A stretch of 64,000 nucleotides of DNA from Chthoniobacterales bacterium (lineage in GTDB: Bacteria > Verrucomicrobiota > Verrucomicrobiia > Chthoniobacterales > UBA10450): the NCBI GenBank assembly GCA_013821455.1, contig JACDGS010000012.1:1-64000 (forward strand), read 5' to 3'. The notes under the pieces are model-generated. The model was given only the letters and a program-made list of their open reading frames with translations, did not search any database and was not told where the DNA came from. Positions 1-8,105 of the stretch are shown here, piece after piece (position 1 is the stretch's first letter; each line of letters opens with the position of its first letter). The translations under genes were made by a program, and so were the position numbers.

Positions 1-2
1 GG

Positions 3-281
3 GTCGGTACGATCAGGGCCGCGCGTGAACGTGCCGCCGAAGGTGATTGCGATCTTCTTATCTCGGACCTTGGTTTGCCTGATGGCGACGGCCATATGCT
101 GATGGCCGACTTACATCAGACTTATGGCCTTCCCGGGATAGCTCTAAGTGGCTACGGCATGGAACACGACATCGCGCGCAGCCGCGAGAGTGGCTTCTTC
201 GCGCACCTGACCAAGCCGGTGGATATCCGCGCCCTCGAATCCGCCATCGCCGCCGCGCCTGAGGCGGCCTTTACTCGTTAG
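3..281 (+). CDS. Response-regulator receiver domain, 5' truncated by window edge
   Basis: The reading frame is open from the left edge to the TAG at 279-281. The translation is the C-terminal two thirds of a CheY-like receiver: a beta-3 segment LLISDLGLPDGDG holds the phosphoacceptor Asp, an LSGYG segment supplies the conserved Ser/Thr position, and LTKPVD supplies the conserved Lys. No output domain follows. This is probably the C-terminal receiver of a hybrid histidine kinase, because such kinases commonly end this way and one of the same build lies at the right end of the window. The true start lies outside the window; a TTG at 75 cuts into the fold and is not a credible start. Confidence 0.8.
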   Translation, partial: VGTIRAARERAAEGDCDLLISDLGLPDGDGHMLMADLHQTYGLPGIALSGYGMEHDIARSRESGFFAHLTKPVDIRALESAIAAAPEAAFTR

Positions 282-283
282 GC
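268..283 (-). repeat. Extended GCCTAACGA copy at a gene end
   Basis: The minus strand reads GCCTAACGAGTAAAGG. The copy overlaps the last codons and stop of the receiver-domain gene, so the TAG stop at 279-281 lies inside the repeat. Confidence 0.85.
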
Positions 284-311
284 TAAGGCTTCCGGAGGAA
301 GACCGCCAGAC

Positions 312-395
312 GTGTCATCCCGAGCGGAGCGAGGGACCTTACAGGCGGTATCCAAGATGAGTTGCGGGATTCTTCGCTGCGCTCAGAATGACAAC
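312..395. repeat. REP-like imperfect inverted repeat
   Basis: The left arm reads TGTCATCCCGAGCGGAGCGA and the complement of the right arm reads TGTCATTCTGAGCGCAGCGA, about 35 bases apart. It is an imperfect palindrome in an intergenic position. Similar arms are familiar from dispersed intergenic repeats of several phyla. No coding capacity was seen. Confidence 0.6.
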
Positions 396-423
396 TTCGA
401 CGCGGGAAGGGTCTATTAGCTCC

Positions 424-648
424 TTAACGCGGTCCTTGTTGAGGTTTACTGCTTTTCACTCTCGACTTCTGCTTTTTTGCGGCGTTCATGTTGTCCACTA
501 AGTTAGGATAGGTCCTGCCAGCTTTCGTGGCTGCCTTCTTCGCGGTCTTTTTCGATTTCGCTGTCAGCTTGGTCTGACCGCTCTTCTTCGGCGGAGCTTT
601 CTTCCACGGTTCATTGGATTGTTGCTTGGCCATAAAAGGGAATCGCAC
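424..648 (-). CDS. Small lysine-rich basic protein
   Basis: The 74-residue product is dominated by Lys, Ala, Ser, Thr and Pro, with repeated KK and AKK blocks in the middle (TAKSKKTAKKAATKAG), like short histone-H1-type nucleoid proteins or ribosome-associated tails. No enzyme motif is present. Two starts are possible: GTG at 648 with an AGGAG only 3 bases upstream, or ATG at 633 giving MAKQQSNEPWKK. It has no close partner; the next gene starts divergently at 693. A DNA- or RNA-binding role is inference from charge only. Confidence 0.5.
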   Translation of the reverse strand: MRFPFMAKQQSNEPWKKAPPKKSGQTKLTAKSKKTAKKAATKAGRTYPNLVDNMNAAKKQKSRVKSSKPQQGPR

Positions 649-692
649 CCACTCCTAAAAACTGATGCCAGTTTCTTATTGGTTCGTTCGAC

Positions 693-1397
693 GTGAGTGA
701 CTTTACTGGCAGGATGACGCGAAGAATTCTCCTGCTTAGCAGTTCGACGGTGAATCACGGCGGTTACCTCGATTACGCGGAGGAAGAAATCGGCGATTTC
801 CTCGGCCAAATCCGGAAGATTCTCTTTGTCCCGTTTGCCCTGTATGATCGCGCAAACTATCTCGAGAGAGTTAAGGATCGCTTCAACCGGATGGGCTATG
901 AAGTCGATCTGTTCGCTAAGGGTGCTGCGCATAAGGATGCCGCGGTCTTCATCGGCGGCGGTAATACCTTCCGTTTGCTGAAGGCTCTTTACGATCTCGA
1001 CTTACTGGCGACAATTCGTGACTTAGTCGCAGAGGGTGCGCCATACATGGGATCAAGCGCGGGTTCGAATGTGGCTTGTCCTACCATTCGCACCACGAAC
1101 GACATGCCAATCGTGCAACCGCCTTCTTTCGATGCACTGGGATTGGTGCCCTTCCAAATTAATCCGCACTATCTTGACGTAGGTCCGGGTTCCACTCATA
1201 TGGGCGAAACACGCGAGGAGCGGATCGAACAATTCCTGGAGGAGAATGAAATGCCGGTAGTCGGCCTGAGGGAAGGCGCGTGGTTGCGCGTGGAAGCTGA
1301 AGAATCCCGGCTCGGAGGGATCGCTGGCGCGCGCCTGTTTCGGCGGGGACGTTCTCCGGCCGAACTCGAACGTGGCGCGACTATTAAAATGAGTTAG
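693..1397 (+). CDS. pepE: Dipeptidase E (alpha-aspartyl dipeptidase, peptidase family S51)
   Basis: This cytoplasmic serine peptidase cleaves N-terminal aspartyl dipeptides. The 234-residue product matches E. coli and Salmonella PepE along its length. GGGNTFRLLKAL is the family signature near residue 90, the nucleophile Ser lies in GSSAGSN, ACPTIRTTNDMPIV carries the conserved Asp, and INPHYLD carries the His. The in-frame ATG at 714 (MTRRILLLSSST) aligns better with the PepE N-terminus than the GTG at 693, so the true protein may be 227 residues. The next gene begins 11 bases after the stop, in the same direction. Confidence 0.93.
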   Translation: MSDFTGRMTRRILLLSSSTVNHGGYLDYAEEEIGDFLGQIRKILFVPFALYDRANYLERVKDRFNRMGYEVDLFAKGAAHKDAAVFIGGGNTFRLLKALYDLDLLATIRDLVAEGAPYMGSSAGSNVACPTIRTTNDMPIVQPPSFDALGLVPFQINPHYLDVGPGSTHMGETREERIEQFLEENEMPVVGLREGAWLRVEAEESRLGGIAGARLFRRGRSPAELERGATIKMS

Positions 1398-1408
1398 ATT
1401 TCCTATCT

Positions 1409-1774
1409 ATGAATACCGAAGAAGTAGCAAAAAAGTTAGTCGAGCTCTGCCAGAAGGGCGCCTACGAAGAGGCGGTAAAGAGTCTCTACGGCAAGGATAT
1501 TGTCAGTGTGGAACCACGCGAGATGGGCGGTATGCCGGCGGAGATGACGGGGTTGGACGCCGTGTCTAAGAAAACACAGTGGTGGATTCAGAACCATGAG
1601 ATCCATAGCTCGAAAGCGACCGGGCCTTTTGTGGCGCGTGATACATTTGTTGTTCGTTTCGACATCGATGTGACCGATAAGAGCTCCGGCCAGAGAATGC
1701 AGGCTTCGGAAGTTGGCATCTACAAGGTGGAGGATGGCAAGGTCGTGCGGGAAGAGTTTCTTCCCATGGTCTAA
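1409..1774 (+). CDS. SnoaL-like / NTF2-fold protein
   Basis: The 121-residue product has the short alpha-plus-beta pattern of the SnoaL-like NTF2 superfamily: an N-terminal helix with EEAVKSLYGKDIVSVEP, a central GLDAVSKKTQWWIQNHE, and alternating strands ending in VGIYKVEDGKVVREEFLPM. The family includes polyketide cyclases, isomerases and many ligand-binding proteins of unknown role, so the substrate cannot be named. It follows pepE by 11 bases and probably shares its transcript. Transcription likely ends at the hairpin that begins 14 bases after the stop. Confidence 0.75.
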   Translation: MNTEEVAKKLVELCQKGAYEEAVKSLYGKDIVSVEPREMGGMPAEMTGLDAVSKKTQWWIQNHEIHSSKATGPFVARDTFVVRFDIDVTDKSSGQRMQASEVGIYKVEDGKVVREEFLPMV

Positions 1775-1787
1775 AAGGACGAAAAGT

Positions 1788-1827
1788 CGCGCCTAACGAG
1801 TAAAGGATGGACTTCTCGTTAGGCGCG
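1788..1827. terminator. Hairpin of two facing GCCTAACGAG copies
   Basis: A perfect 13-bp stem (CGCGCCTAACGAG with its complement) encloses a 14-base loop that contains TAAAGG. It lies between two convergent genes and could serve both. There is no long U tract. The right arm supplies the TAA stop codon of the minus-strand gene. Confidence 0.75.
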
Positions 1828-2661
1828 GCGACCAAACCTCTCATTTAGCTCCGCAAATGGAGCGCCGCCAGCCAGCCCGCGAAATTCGCCCTTCGCCCGC
1901 ATCTCGTCTGCCGCACGGATGAACGCGCCCCAGGCTGCGAGAGCCAAACCGGAACCAACAGAGATTCGACGCACACCGAGGTCGGCCAGTTGGGCCACGC
2001 TGAAGTGGCTATTGAAACCTGAGACAAGGAAGTTAACCGGTCGGGGAGCGACGGCTCTAACGATCGCGGCGATCTCCTCGGGAGCGCTTACTCCCGGCGC
2101 GTAGAGACATTCGGCGCCTGCCGCCGCATAGGCCGGCAAGCGCGCAAGGACGGTGCGCATAGGTTCCGCGCTGCCGACGAGAAAAGCTTCGCAACGTCCT
2201 GTGAGTACGATGGGCATCCCTGTCGCATCGATCGCTGCGCGCGCGGCTTTAATGCGAGCAACTGCCGTCTCTGGATCGAAAAGAGGATGGTCCTCGTCCC
2301 CAGTGGAATCTTCAATGGAAAGTCCGGCAACCCCGGTGGCAACGCAGCGGGTGACATTCGCTGCGACGCCTTCGGGCTCACCGGCGAAACCATTCAGGAA
2401 ATCTGCATTAGTCGGCAACGTCGTGGCCTGACTTATCTCGCGAATATGATCCAGCGTCTCGTCGCAAGGCACAGCGCCATCGGCCTGACCTCGGCTAAAA
2501 GCAAAGCCGGCCGAAGTCGTAGCCAGCGCCTCAAATCCGGCCTGTTCGAGATAGCGCGCCGTTCCGATGTCCCAGGGGTTTGGAAGAATAAAACAACCGG
2601 ATTCGTGGAGCGCGCGAAATCGGGCGACGGCGCTTTCCTGTGCGGAGTTATGGTTAGTCAT
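1819..2661 (-). CDS. Isocitrate lyase / PEP mutase family protein
   Basis: The 280-residue product belongs to the PEP mutase/isocitrate lyase superfamily, TIM-barrel enzymes that make or break C-C or C-P bonds next to a carboxylate. Recognisable segments are FILPNPWDIGTARYLEQAGF at the N-terminus, LPTNADFLNGFA, then GLSIEDSTG (metal-binding acidic loop) and VLTGRCEAFLVG. The cysteine loop typical of true isocitrate lyase is not visible, so it is more likely an uncharacterised subgroup such as a carboxyphosphonoenolpyruvate- or oxaloacetate-acting enzyme. It is monocistronic. Its last codons and stop lie inside the hairpin at its 3' end. Confidence 0.85.
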   Translation of the reverse strand: MTNHNSAQESAVARFRALHESGCFILPNPWDIGTARYLEQAGFEALATTSAGFAFSRGQADGAVPCDETLDHIREISQATTLPTNADFLNGFAGEPEGVAANVTRCVATGVAGLSIEDSTGDEDHPLFDPETAVARIKAARAAIDATGMPIVLTGRCEAFLVGSAEPMRTVLARLPAYAAAGAECLYAPGVSAPEEIAAIVRAVAPRPVNFLVSGFNSHFSVAQLADLGVRRISVGSGLALAAWGAFIRAADEMRAKGEFRGLAGGAPFAELNERFGRRA

Positions 2662-2791
2662 ACGAGTAACTTAGTGTCCGGTTTTGCGGGCGTGCGAGCG
2701 ATATTCCAGTCCGTAGAGTTTTGTTCGCTATTGCCTTTTCCTCATAACTGTGCGCCAATTCTGCCGAACACCGGCTCTTCATTTCCAAATC

Positions 2792-3187
2792 ATGAAAATC
2801 AGAATTCTGCTCGCGCTTGCCGCGATTTTTTGCCTAACGAGTTGTGCGGCCGAGAGACCCATTACTCAGGCGACCGTGAATCAAATCCGGCCCGGTATTA
2901 CGACCGAAGCCGACCTCGTCCACGCCTTTGGTAAACCGGATACGAAGGCGGCCGTTTATCAGGGGAAGACAACCCTTGCCTGGTTTCGTTCGTTAGGCCC
3001 GGCGCCTACGGGTTATCTTCCTTTAGTCGGCCAATTCGCCGGGGGTCTCGACTTGGACGTGCAGCAGCTCTCGGTGGAGATCGCCGGTGGCCGCGTGGCG
3101 AGCTATACCGTTTACGATTCCAGGGGGGCGGTACAGAGCGAGAAAACTTTGCACGGCAACCCGCGGCTTGACCCCGTCCAGAGATAG
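2792..3187 (+). CDS. Small lipoprotein with SmpA/BamE-like fold
   Basis: The start at ATG 2792 was chosen because MKIRILLALAAIFCLTSC is a clean type II signal peptide with lipobox LTSC; an upstream in-frame start adds 14 residues before it. After lipidation the mature part (about 115 residues) opens with ITQATVNQIRPGITTEADLVHAFGKPD, the pattern of SmpA/BamE-type lipoproteins in which a short helix precedes a G-KP turn. Two GCCTAACGA motif copies fall inside the gene, one within the lipobox (coding LTS) and one coding VRP-like codons in the centre. The function is unassigned. Confidence 0.7.
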   Translation: MKIRILLALAAIFCLTSCAAERPITQATVNQIRPGITTEADLVHAFGKPDTKAAVYQGKTTLAWFRSLGPAPTGYLPLVGQFAGGLDLDVQQLSVEIAGGRVASYTVYDSRGAVQSEKTLHGNPRLDPVQR

Positions 3188-3216
3188 CACTGGGTTGGCG
3201 TCAGCGAAGAAAATAA

Positions 3217-3606
3217 CTAACCGGAACCAGCCGTCGCGGTCGCAGGGCTCAGATCGCTGGCGGCGGCGTTTAGGACCTGCTCGAGCATGGCGTAGCCGAT
3301 CGGTTTTTGCAGAACGGCAAAGGCACCGGAAGAGTCCGGAGCAAGATCGCGGTGCTCGCTCAAGCCGGAGAGAAAGAGGATGCGCCCGGACGGATCGTCG
3401 CTCAGGATATTGCGGCAGGCCGTTAGGCCGTTGAGTCGCTGCATCGCGAAATCCATCAGCACGAGTTGAGGCTTGTGCCGGCGATAGGAGCGGATGGCGT
3501 CGAGGCCCGAGTGCACGACATCGACCACTTCGTGCCCGCCGGTGCGAACCATGTCGGCCAGCATCCGGGCGAAAGCCCGTTCGTCATCGGCAATGAGCAC
3601 GCGCAC
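3217..3606 (-). CDS. Single-domain response regulator
   Basis: The 129-residue product is a complete CheY-like receiver with no output domain. The acidic pair is in LIADDERAF, the phosphoacceptor is the Asp of LVLMDFAM near residue 52, a Ser stands in ILFLSGLS and the conserved Lys is in VLQKPIG. The C-terminal tail is Ala/Thr rich. It is a stand-alone regulator that would act by protein contact or phosphotransfer. No cognate kinase adjoins it; the nearest receiver gene is at the left edge. Confidence 0.88.
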   Translation of the reverse strand: MRVLIADDERAFARMLADMVRTGGHEVVDVVHSGLDAIRSYRRHKPQLVLMDFAMQRLNGLTACRNILSDDPSGRILFLSGLSEHRDLAPDSSGAFAVLQKPIGYAMLEQVLNAAASDLSPATATAGSG

Positions 3607-3733
3607 ACCTGTCTTGCAGAAGGATTCGTGCCTAACGTCTCGGAAAATTCCAGCGTCTTTCAGCTAGCGCTGGCGGGTCATTTTATGGAATTTTGGACTC
3701 GCTTTTCGCCCCAAAGTTTCACCAAATCCCAGC

Positions 3734-4249
3734 ATGAAATGGCTGCTTTACCTCGTCGTTGCCCTTTTTCTGCTCGTCGCCGCGGTCTTTTGCGTTGGTT
3801 ACCTCCTCCCGGCTCAAACGACGATCGCGCGCTCCATCACTTTGCAGGCGAAACCGGAAGCGGTCTTCGCCGCGCTGGCGGACGTGCAGCACATGGCGGA
3901 GTGGAACCGCAATACCGTGAAGGTGGAAATGCTTCCGCCGACCGACGGAAAGGAAACGACCAGGCAAACTTTCAAAGGCGGAATGACGATGACTATTATC
4001 ACCGCCGAGAGCCAGCCGCCGACTCATCTCGTGCGAAACCTGGGCGATCACAGCGGCCCGTTCTCCGGCTCGTGGACCTACGACCTTTCGCCTAACGATG
4101 GCGGCACCCGCGTCGTCCTGACGGAGGTGGCCGGCTTCAAGAATCCGCTCTTCCGCGTGATGGCGCGATTATTTGGGCCAACGAAATACATCGACGACCA
4201 CCTCGAGGATCTCGCGAAAAAATTCGGCGAAACCGCGAAGCCGGGTTGA
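3734..4249 (+). CDS. Membrane-anchored SRPBCC family protein
   Basis: Residues 2-25 form one hydrophobic segment (WLLYLVVALFLLVAAVFCVG). The rest reads as a START/Bet v1-like SRPBCC domain: ITLQAKPEAVFAALADVQHMAEWN at its start, a central GGMTMTIITAESQPP and the C-terminal helix DDHLEDLAKKFGE. Such domains bind hydrophobic ligands, and membrane-tethered versions like this are usually called polyketide cyclase/dehydrase family. A GCCTAACGA copy codes SPND in the middle. It is convergent with the flavoprotein gene, with 12 bases between the stops. Confidence 0.8.
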   Translation: MKWLLYLVVALFLLVAAVFCVGYLLPAQTTIARSITLQAKPEAVFAALADVQHMAEWNRNTVKVEMLPPTDGKETTRQTFKGGMTMTIITAESQPPTHLVRNLGDHSGPFSGSWTYDLSPNDGGTRVVLTEVAGFKNPLFRVMARLFGPTKYIDDHLEDLAKKFGETAKPG

Positions 4250-4261
4250 TCGGCGGCGCGC

Positions 4262-5260
4262 TCATATTTCTTTCGGCTCGGTTCGTTTGTGTTCGCGCTG
4301 TACCTCGCGCAGCCGTCGCAACGAGTGCGTCCGCAGGCTCTCTTCGAAGAGATCGCGATTGATCGCCTGCGCCGCCGCCGCGCCCTGACCGGCGGCGATG
4401 ATCATCTGGCAATTCGCCGGCGTCACGCAACCGGCCGAGTAAAGCCGCGGAACGTTCGTGCGCATGCAGTGATCGACCTCGATCTGGCCATCCTCATCAA
4501 GCCGCGCGCCTAACGACTCCGCCAGCCCGGTGTGAAAGACGTCGCCGCGCGTCGTGAAAATGCAATCGATGCGCACTTTGGTTCCGCCTTTCAGGCGCAG
4601 GCCGCAAACCTGGCAGCCACGATGATCGACGCCGGTGATCTTCTCGACGTGCACTGGGATTTCGTATTCGCGCAGCCACTTCGCGTGCTTCCGGCTCCAG
4701 CGCGGTTTGCTCGCGTTCGTCGCGATGACCACGCAGGCGGAATAACTCAGCATCCCCAGCGCGTATTCGACCGCCTCGTTATTCGCGCCGCAGATCGCGA
4801 TCCGTTTTCCACGCACACGATAGCCGTCGCAATCCTTGCAAAAAAACATGCTATGCCCGAGGCATTCTTTCACATCCGGAATCTCTGGCGGGAGATGGAA
4901 AATGCCCGTCGCAATGAGCAGGCGATTCGTTAGGTACGATTTGCGGCCTCCACGCAGGGTGAAGCCCGCCGCGCGCCGGCGCACACTTTTAATTTCGTCG
5001 TCGGCAAAAGACACCCCGTAATGCGTTGATTGCTGGCGGCCAAACTTGAGCAGGTCCTCGCCGGAAATTCCTTTGGGAAAGCCAAGGTAGTTCTGCACCT
5101 CAGGTTCCCATTTCGCCATGGAGTGTCCGGAGTCGATCACCAGCGTCCTGCGCTCCGCGCGACCGAGGTAGATCGCGGCCGATAAACCTGCAATGCCGCC
5201 GCCGATAATGATCGCGTCAAATTCGGCCGTGCGAGAACGCGGGCTTTTCGTTTTCTTCAT
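4262..5260 (-). CDS. Thioredoxin-reductase-like FAD/NAD(P) oxidoreductase
   Basis: The 332-residue product has the two Rossmann motifs of the low-molecular-weight thioredoxin reductase family: IIIGGGIAGLSAAIYLGRAE for FAD and IAICGANNEAVEYALG for NAD(P)H. The redox pair is C-K-D-C within FFCKDCDGY, where bacterial TrxB has C-A-T-C. The C-terminal AGCVTPANCQMIIAAGQGAAAA closes the FAD site. The N-terminal lysine-rich leader and the altered CxxC neighbourhood place it outside canonical TrxB; the partner protein is unknown. It is monocistronic. Confidence 0.85.
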   Translation of the reverse strand: MKKTKSPRSRTAEFDAIIIGGGIAGLSAAIYLGRAERRTLVIDSGHSMAKWEPEVQNYLGFPKGISGEDLLKFGRQQSTHYGVSFADDEIKSVRRRAAGFTLRGGRKSYLTNRLLIATGIFHLPPEIPDVKECLGHSMFFCKDCDGYRVRGKRIAICGANNEAVEYALGMLSYSACVVIATNASKPRWSRKHAKWLREYEIPVHVEKITGVDHRGCQVCGLRLKGGTKVRIDCIFTTRGDVFHTGLAESLGARLDEDGQIEVDHCMRTNVPRLYSAGCVTPANCQMIIAAGQGAAAAQAINRDLFEESLRTHSLRRLREVQREHKRTEPKEI

Positions 5261-5375
5261 CTCACAATCTGTGCGCGGACCGTACGCGCACAGAATTTTA
5301 ACTCACGGAAAATCTTCGGTTCCGGCGCGCTTGCATGCGACGAGCGCCCTCCGTAGTTTCCCCACCGCTCAGCAA

Positions 5376-5459
5376 GCCGGCGTGGCGGAACTGGCAGACG
5401 CGCTGGACTCAAAATCCAGTACTCGCAAGGGTGTGTGGGTTCGATCCCCTCCGCCGGTA
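5376..5459 (+). tRNA. tRNA-Leu (anticodon CAA)
   Basis: This is an 84-base type II tRNA. The acceptor arm is GCCGGCG with CGCCGGT, the anticodon stem is CTGGA/TCCAG around loop CTCAAAA giving CAA, there is a long variable arm, and the T loop is TTCGATC. The discriminator is A, and the CCA tail is not encoded. Confidence 0.95.
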
Positions 5460-5471
5460 CCTTCGCCAATT

Positions 5472-5495
5472 CTCGTTAGCCTAACGAGTAAAGGA
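5472..5495. terminator. Near-palindromic GCCTAACGA hairpin after tRNA-Leu
   Basis: CTCGTTA and TAACGAG pair across a 3-base loop, followed by TAAAGGA. It lies 12 bases downstream of the tRNA and just before the 3' end of the convergent GH15 gene. The stem of 7 bp is short for a factor-independent terminator. Confidence 0.5.
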
Positions 5496-5508
5496 CATCG
5501 AAAGCCTC

Positions 5509-7437
5509 TTACTCCGCCCACTTCGATTTGCTCGCGAATAAAAGCTGGAGCGTTTTGGGCACGCGAAACGACCCCGCGATAATCCCGCGCCAGCCGACCG
5601 TCGGGCCCACGCTCGCTGTAAATTTCTCGTGATCCGACATGCGCGCAGTCTCCGGCCGCCTCCGCGCAAGATCGAGGTTCAGGATCGTGCCGATGAGGGC
5701 GAGATGCGAAAAAGCCTGCGGAAAATTCCCGAGGAAGTTCCCCGTGCGGGCATCGACCTCTTCGGAGAAAAGTCCGAGCGGACTCGCGCGCTGGAGCAAG
5801 TCGTCGAAAAGCGCTTCCGCGCGGGAAAGATCGCCTTCTTTAATCAGATGATTCACCCGCCAAAAACTGCAGAGCAGGAACGCGCCTTCTCCTTTCTCCC
5901 GCAGTTTTTTATTGCGATAAACCAAGTCGCTGTCGGCGAGTTGTTGCTCGATGCGTTCCCGCGTCGCCCGTGCCAGGTCGGTCGGCAGAAAGTCGCTCGT
6001 GAACGCGAGCAGGCTGGCTGCATCGACGGTGTCGCCATCGTAAGTCTCGGCGAGAAACCGGCTCTCGCCGGCTGATCTTAAGCCGCGGGCCAGAACGTCC
6101 CGACGGATTTCTTCGCAGGCTTTTTCCATTTCCTTTTTCCTCTGCCTAACGAGTTGTCCCGCGGTCTCGAGCCCGTTCCACGCCGATAGTTTGCCGTAGG
6201 TGTAGAGGCGGCGCTCGACCGACTCCCACAGGCCGTTATCAGGTTCCTGCCAGCGTCGCTGGAGCGTTTCGATCGTGCGGTCGATCAACTTTTGCATCGA
6301 GCGCGTGAGCTTTCCGCCGGTTTGATGGAAATAAAAAAACGCTTCCAGAATATGCGCGAAGGTATCGAGTTGAAGCTGGCCCTGCGCGCGATTGCCGATG
6401 CGGACCGGTTGCGCTCCGTCATAGCCGGCGAAATGACTTAGCTCCTCCTCTTCCGGCACGGCCCCGCCGCGAATGGCATAGAGGACACCGACCGGATCGT
6501 CGCCCGTGGCTTCCTGCTCCTCTGCTTGCCTAACGAGGTAATCGAGGAAGGCTTGCGCTTCTCCGGAATAACCGACGCGAAAAAGCGTGTCGATGAGCAG
6601 CCCGGTATCGCGCAGCCACGTGTAGCGGTAATCCCAGTTCGTATCGCCACCGGCCACTTCCGGCAGTGAGGTCGTCGGCGCGGCGACGAACGCGCCGCTG
6701 GGCGCATAGGTCAGCAGCTTCAGCGTGATGGCGCTGCGCCTAACGACCTCCTGGTGTGGACCGCGATAATAGTTGAACAAATTCCATTCGCGCCAAAACG
6801 CCTGCGTTGTTGCCTGCCAGCGATCGATCCGCGCGAGATCGGGCGCGACCCGCTCGTCGCTGAAATCGAGCACGGCAAAATGACGCGCGCCTGGCTCGAG
6901 GGAAAACTCTGCAATCAAATCGTCATTTTGCAGGGCGAGCGGCACGCTGGTGAAGAGACAGGCTTCCGGCGCAGCGAAGCCACCGGCGCGCACCTGCCAC
7001 CGAGGCGGGCGGCGCGCGTAATCCGGACGCGCACGCACGACCATTTGCATTCGCACCGCCGGGCCGTTTTCCAGCCTAACGACGCGCACCATTTTCTGCG
7101 TCGGATGCAGCGAAGTGAAGTCGTAGAAGCGCGCTTTCTTCGCGCGCGCGGTGACGAAAAAATCCGTCAGAACAACGGTGCCCCGCTCCGTGAGGAAACG
7201 AGTCTCCAAAAGCGCGGAATCCGGGAGGTAACGCCGCTCCACCGTGAAGTTGGCCACGGGCCGCAGAGCAAAACTTCCTCCTTTTTCCGGATCGAGCAGC
7301 GCTCCAAAAAAAGAGCCGCCATCGAAGGCGGGAAGGCAGAGCCAATCGATGCCGCCTTCGGGGTTGATCAGTGCCGCGGTTTCGCAGTTTCCGATGAGAC
7401 CGTAGTCTTGAATGGGATGGTTCGTCTTGGAAGGCAT
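5509..7437 (-). CDS. Glycoside hydrolase family 15 protein
   Basis: The 642-residue product has the usual GH15 glucoamylase/trehalase layout. An N-terminal beta-sandwich starts with IQDYGLIGNCETAALINPEGGIDWLCLPAFD, and an (alpha/alpha)6 catalytic domain carries GGDTNWDYRYTWLRDTGL near residue 275, YDGAQPVRIGNRAQGQLQLD, and an acidic GLWESVERRLYTYGKLSAWNGL where the general acid is expected. There is no signal peptide, so it probably acts in the cytoplasm on trehalose or alpha-glucans. Four or more GCCTAACGA copies sit inside the gene, read from the opposite strand as VR or LG codons. It is monocistronic. Confidence 0.93.
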   Translation of the reverse strand: MPSKTNHPIQDYGLIGNCETAALINPEGGIDWLCLPAFDGGSFFGALLDPEKGGSFALRPVANFTVERRYLPDSALLETRFLTERGTVVLTDFFVTARAKKARFYDFTSLHPTQKMVRVVRLENGPAVRMQMVVRARPDYARRPPRWQVRAGGFAAPEACLFTSVPLALQNDDLIAEFSLEPGARHFAVLDFSDERVAPDLARIDRWQATTQAFWREWNLFNYYRGPHQEVVRRSAITLKLLTYAPSGAFVAAPTTSLPEVAGGDTNWDYRYTWLRDTGLLIDTLFRVGYSGEAQAFLDYLVRQAEEQEATGDDPVGVLYAIRGGAVPEEEELSHFAGYDGAQPVRIGNRAQGQLQLDTFAHILEAFFYFHQTGGKLTRSMQKLIDRTIETLQRRWQEPDNGLWESVERRLYTYGKLSAWNGLETAGQLVRQRKKEMEKACEEIRRDVLARGLRSAGESRFLAETYDGDTVDAASLLAFTSDFLPTDLARATRERIEQQLADSDLVYRNKKLREKGEGAFLLCSFWRVNHLIKEGDLSRAEALFDDLLQRASPLGLFSEEVDARTGNFLGNFPQAFSHLALIGTILNLDLARRRPETARMSDHEKFTASVGPTVGWRGIIAGSFRVPKTLQLLFASKSKWAE

Positions 7438-7538
7438 GGGCTTTCGCTGTGCAGCTAAGAGAAAAGAAAGCGGAATTTATTCGTCGCCCGCCGGCTCCAA
7501 AATAAAACCTGTCTGCGCGCGGCCTCCGAAATATAAAG

Positions 7539-8045
7539 ATGAAAGCAAAAGATTTGAGCCGGGAATTGCGTGAAGGCGAAGGCGAGTTTTTGAAACAACG
7601 CCGCGGGATCGTTGCCCTCGGCTTGGCTGCGGCCGGGTCGATGGGATTGATCGCGCTTTATCAAATGGGAATTCTCAAGCACCTGCCCGAGCCGCCGATT
7701 CCGGGCTTCGATGCCGACAAAGTGGACGCTTCCGACGAGGCCTATGCGCACCTGCAGATGGGCGACGCTTTTATTGGGCTCGGCAGCTACGCCGCGACCA
7801 TGGCCCTGGCGGCGATGGGCTCTAAAAATCGCGCGAGCACCCAGCCTTGGATTCCCCTCGCGCTTCTCGCAAAAACGGGCGCGGATGCTGCGCAGGCCGC
7901 GCGGCTCACGGTCGATCAATGGACCAAACACAAAGCGTTTTGCTTTTGGTGCCTGCTCGCGGCCGGGGCCACTTTCGCCGCGCTCCCGCTGGCCATACCC
8001 GAAGCGCTCGCCGCCCTCGACACGGTGCGGAAGAAGCTCGATTGA
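7539..8045 (+). CDS. Vitamin K epoxide reductase-like membrane protein (partial match)
   Basis: The 168-residue product has a hydrophobic segment near residues 23-43 (GIVALGLAAAGSMGLIALYQMG), a second amphipathic Ala-rich stretch, and a final hydrophobic segment preceded by KHKAFCFWCLLAAGATFAALPLA. That C-x-x-C at the entry of a membrane helix is the active-site arrangement of VKOR family quinone-coupled thiol oxidases. The overall length and helix number are close to the family, but the match is by motif only. It starts 101 bases from the divergent GH15 gene and precedes a glycosyltransferase by 60 bases. Confidence 0.6.
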   Translation: MKAKDLSRELREGEGEFLKQRRGIVALGLAAAGSMGLIALYQMGILKHLPEPPIPGFDADKVDASDEAYAHLQMGDAFIGLGSYAATMALAAMGSKNRASTQPWIPLALLAKTGADAAQAARLTVDQWTKHKAFCFWCLLAAGATFAALPLAIPEALAALDTVRKKLD

Positions 8046-8105
8046 GAACGGGAATCGCGCGGCGAGAATCGGCTCGCAGTTCGCCTAACGAGTGTACGCC
8101 GATTC